Source: Lysobacterales bacterium CG_4_10_14_3_um_filter_64_11
GTDB taxonomy: Bacteria; Pseudomonadota; Gammaproteobacteria; Xanthomonadales; Xanthomonadaceae
Reading direction: 5' to 3'
DNA: 7,737 nucleotides
NCBI GenBank assembly: GCA_002782905.1
Contig: PFJA01000296.1
Span: 1-7,737 of the forward strand
The stretch's first letter is position 1. Each line of letters opens with the position of its first letter. Below the pieces are notes generated by a model. That model saw only the letters and a program-made list of their open reading frames with translations. It did no database searches and had not been told where the DNA came from. A program made the translations under genes and the position numbers. Shown here piece after piece: positions 6,998 through 7,737 of the stretch.

Positions 6998-7567
6998 ATG
7001 AGCATCAAATCCGACAACTGGATTCGGCGCATGGCGCTGCAACAGCGCATGATCGAGCCGTTCGAGCCGGCGCAGGTGAAAACCAACGCGTCCGGTGCGC
7101 GCATCGTGTCCTACGGTACGTCGAGCTACGGCTACGATGTGCGCTGTGCCGACGAGTTCAAGCTGTTTACCAACGTCAATTCAACAGTGGTGGATCCCAA
7201 ACATTTCGACTCCGGCAGTTTCGTCGACATGAAAGGCGAGGTCTGCATCATCCCGCCCAACAGCTTTGCGCTGGCGCGCACGGTTGAATACTTCCGCATT
7301 CCGCGCAGCACGCTGGTGATCTGCCTCGGTAAAAGCACCTATGCGCGCTGCGGCATCATCGTCAACGTGACGCCGCTGGAACCGGAGTGGGAAGGTCATG
7401 TGACCCTGGAGTTTTCCAATACCACGCCGTTGCCGGCACGCATTTACGCCAATGAAGGCGTGGCACAGATGCTGTTTTTCGAGTCCGATGAGCCGTGTGC
7501 GCAAAGCTATCGCGATCGCGGCGGCAAATATCAGGGCCAGACTGGGGTGACCTTGCCGCGGACGTGA
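6998..7567 (+). CDS. dcd: dCTP deaminase
   Basis: The 189-residue product has the usual size of bacterial dCTP deaminase, a homotrimeric cytoplasmic enzyme that converts dCTP to dUTP and ammonia, supplying dUMP for thymidylate synthesis after dUTPase. The signature GKSTYARCG (Ser113, Arg117) binds triphosphate, and Glu138 in VTLEFSN is the catalytic acid/base. SYGTSSYGYDVRC (38-50) and the tail GGKYQGQTGVTLPRT are typical of the proteobacterial form. The ATG at 6998 gives the conserved opening MSIKSDNWIRRMA, so the start is secure despite a weak ribosome site. The enzyme belongs to nucleotide metabolism and has no evident link to the amine genes upstream. REP-like palindromes begin about 30 bp past the stop codon. 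Confidence 0.97.
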   Translation: MSIKSDNWIRRMALQQRMIEPFEPAQVKTNASGARIVSYGTSSYGYDVRCADEFKLFTNVNSTVVDPKHFDSGSFVDMKGEVCIIPPNSFALARTVEYFRIPRSTLVICLGKSTYARCGIIVNVTPLEPEWEGHVTLEFSNTTPLPARIYANEGVAQMLFFESDEPCAQSYRDRGGKYQGQTGVTLPRT

Positions 7568-7596
7568 GCGTTTGTCGGCGGCGGTGAACAGGTTGT

Positions 7597-7651
7597 GGGT
7601 CCCGGGTTTCGGCGGTCGCGGTGAGCCGGGCACCGGGTCCCGGGTTTCGGC
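7597..7651 (+). repeat. Direct repeat of a REP arm
   Basis: The 17 bases GGGTCCCGGGTTTCGGC occur at 7597-7613 and again at 7635-7651. The second copy continues into a full palindrome; the first does not find its closing arm and is a truncated copy. This points to local duplication or repeated insertion of the element. Confidence 0.75.
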
Positions 7652-7672
7652 TTCGCCTCAACCCGGGCTACA
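7638..7672 (+). repeat. REP-like palindrome downstream of dcd
   Basis: CCCGGGTT (7639-7646) pairs with AACCCGGG (7660-7667) around an inner GGC-TTC-GCC hairpin, and CTACA follows. It is the same element as 1887-1923, with a different loop. It has the same orientation relative to the upstream gene. As a strong stem-loop about 70 bp past the dcd stop it could mark or protect the transcript end, but it has no T-run. Confidence 0.8.
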
Positions 7673-7689
7673 AACCATCGACGCTCCTG

Positions 7690-7726
7690 GTAGCCCGGGT
7701 TAGCGCGCAGCGCGTAACCCGGGGCT
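7690..7726 (+). repeat. Second REP-like palindrome, inverted relative to the previous one
   Basis: GTAGCCCGGGTTAGCGCG pairs with the following CGCGTAACCCGGGGCT, giving a stem of about 13-14 bp with one bulged base and a tiny loop. It begins 17 bases after the palindrome at 7638-7672 and points the opposite way, so the two form a paired, BIME-like unit. The copy at 1543-1567 is a truncated relative. Confidence 0.8.
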
Positions 7727-7737
7727 TGGCGCGCGAG

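Noticed and set aside
6847..7287. Plus-strand frame with a hydrophobic stretch before and inside dcd
   Set aside because: The hydrophobic part is short and cysteine-rich, and the frame overlaps the first half of dcd out of phase. There is no ribosome site and no family resemblance.

Overview
The window is GC-rich bacterial DNA. It most likely comes from a gammaproteobacterium of the Xanthomonadales/Lysobacterales type. Two things suggest this: the dCTP deaminase has the 'MSIKSD-WIRRMA' amino end and 'GVTLPRT' carboxyl end that I associate with xanthomonad proteins, and the intergenic DNA carries palindromic 'GTAGCCCGGGTT' repeats of a kind common in that group. The assignment rests on recognition, not on a search.

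Layout. Positions 1-1384 (minus strand, cut by the window edge) encode a CoA-acylating (methyl)malonate-semialdehyde dehydrogenase (mmsA/bauC type). Positions 1385-2058 hold no gene but are crowded with repeats: hairpins, a REP-like palindrome, a truncated REP and an 8-bp tandem repeat. Positions 2059-4525 (minus strand) are a two-gene unit, a beta-alanine (omega-amino acid):pyruvate aminotransferase (bauA type) followed 34 bp later by alanine dehydrogenase (ald). A 140-bp divergent control region (4526-4665) separates this from a plus-strand unit with a PuuR-like HTH-cupin regulator (4666-5211) and a PuuC-like aldehyde dehydrogenase (5250-6764). After a 233-bp spacer comes dcd, dCTP deaminase (6998-7567), a housekeeping gene probably unrelated to the catabolic block. 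The last 170 bp contain a cluster of REP-like palindromes.

How the genes fit together (inference from families and order). The PuuC-like enzyme would oxidise an aminoaldehyde such as 3-aminopropanal or 4-aminobutanal to an omega-amino acid. The aminotransferase would move the amino group from beta-alanine to pyruvate, giving malonate semialdehyde and L-alanine. Alanine dehydrogenase would turn the L-alanine back into pyruvate and ammonia, renewing the amino acceptor. The MmsA-type enzyme would convert malonate semialdehyde to acetyl-CoA and CO2. This is a plausible compact route for beta-alanine and polyamine-derived aminoaldehydes. The glutamylation enzymes of the classical Puu pathway (PuuA, PuuB, PuuD) are not in the window.

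The most interesting regulatory signal is a perfect 9-bp inverted pair (TGTTGAATA ... TATTCAACA) in the divergent region, with one copy over each predicted promoter. It suggests one regulator controlling both arms. I see no phage, CRISPR, transposase, tRNA or rRNA, and no clearly novel system. The novelty lies in gene arrangement, operator layout and repeats.
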